This document shows, piece by piece, positions 63,885-64,000 of a stretch of 64,000 nt of DNA (positions within the stretch are counted from its first letter, which is position 1; the number at the start of each line of letters is the position of its first letter). The stretch is from the NCBI GenBank assembly GCA_016182605.1, contig JACPGE010000071.1:17910-81909 (forward strand). Reading direction: 5' to 3'. The notes beneath the pieces are model-generated. The model did not search any database. It saw nothing but the letters and a program-made list of their open reading frames with translations, and was not told the DNA's origin. The stretch is from Candidatus Hydrogenedentota bacterium (GTDB lineage Bacteria > Hydrogenedentota > Hydrogenedentia > Hydrogenedentales > JAEUWI01). The position numbers and the translations under genes are program-made.

Positions 63885-64000
63885 TCATGCGGCTAAGAGC
63901 AGTTGTTTGTATTTTCCCCAGAATTTGTCCCATCGGTCTGATTTGACGTAGGTGCGCAGGTCGAGTATGCGTTGTCCGCCTTGGCGCGTCCAGCGCATAC
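63885..64000 (-). CDS. Transposase, C-terminal end (probably ISKra4-like), cut by window edge
   Basis: On the minus strand the frame ending with TGA at 63887-63885 reads MRWTRQGGQRILDLRTYVKS then DRWDKFWGKYKQLLLAA. The MRW-x-x-x-GGQ-x-x-L-x-LR-x-x-x-x-S-x-RWD-x-FW pattern is the end of a transposase of the ISKra4 type as far as I can recall. The rest lies beyond the right edge, so completeness of the element is unknown. It was too short to appear as a full frame here and is supported only by motif. Confidence 0.6.
   Translation of the reverse strand, partial: MRWTRQGGQRILDLRTYVKSDRWDKFWGKYKQLLLAA

Overview
The window is GC-rich bacterial DNA dominated by the gene families of the Planctomycetes-Verrucomicrobia assemblage and neighbouring phyla: paired DUF1592-type cytochrome and DUF1552 proteins, a CxxCH/HEAT 'membrane-bound dehydrogenase', DUF1559 pseudopilins, Tat-exported Gfo/Idh/MocA dehydrogenases and a Ser/Thr kinase fused to WD40 repeats. 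Gly-Glu hexanucleotide tracts inside secreted proteins, together with a hydrophobic and Arg-rich C-terminal anchor, point towards a Hydrogenedentota-like lineage. That placement is inferred from gene content, not from a marker gene; I found no rRNA or tRNA gene.

Region 1-26 kb is largely carbohydrate catabolism. It opens inside a GH36 alpha-galactosidase and continues with the DUF1592/DUF1552 pair, a Gfo/Idh/MocA oxidoreductase and a PIG-L deacetylase. An arabinose operon follows (LacI regulator, araB, araD and a fucose-isomerase-fold enzyme in place of AraA), with a clear promoter and an overlapping palindromic operator. Converging on it is a five-gene operon with short start-stop overlaps: beta-helix protein, solute-binding protein, two ABC permeases and an SGNH esterase. 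Next come a DUF1559 pseudopilin, a GH42 beta-galactosidase and a second LacI regulator whose likely operators recur at both promoters, then a Gly-Glu-linker secreted protein and an agarase-like hydrolase. Together these look like a locus for galactose- and arabinose-containing polysaccharides.

Region 26-38 kb is mixed: a class V aminotransferase, a frameshifted DUF1559 pseudopilin, a duplicated-domain anchored protein, an inositol-monophosphatase-family enzyme with a histone-H1-like Lys/Ala/Pro tail, a DoxX protein, an orphan DNA methyltransferase, an FG-GAP/VCBS lipoprotein and a metallophosphoesterase.

Region 38-55 kb holds a very large secreted protein with a C-terminal dockerin, the CxxCH/HEAT protein, a small unknown protein, a DJ-1/PfpI protein, and the WD40 kinase divergent from clpB.

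Region 55-64 kb has two copies of a ~210-bp palindromic, MITE-like repeat (a shorter relative sits at 30.7 kb), a 1442-residue protein built from exact 195-bp and 312-bp repeat periods, an M29-type aminopeptidase followed by a stand-alone methyltransferase resembling the OvoA C-terminal domain, a cupin, and the 3' end of a transposase at the window edge.
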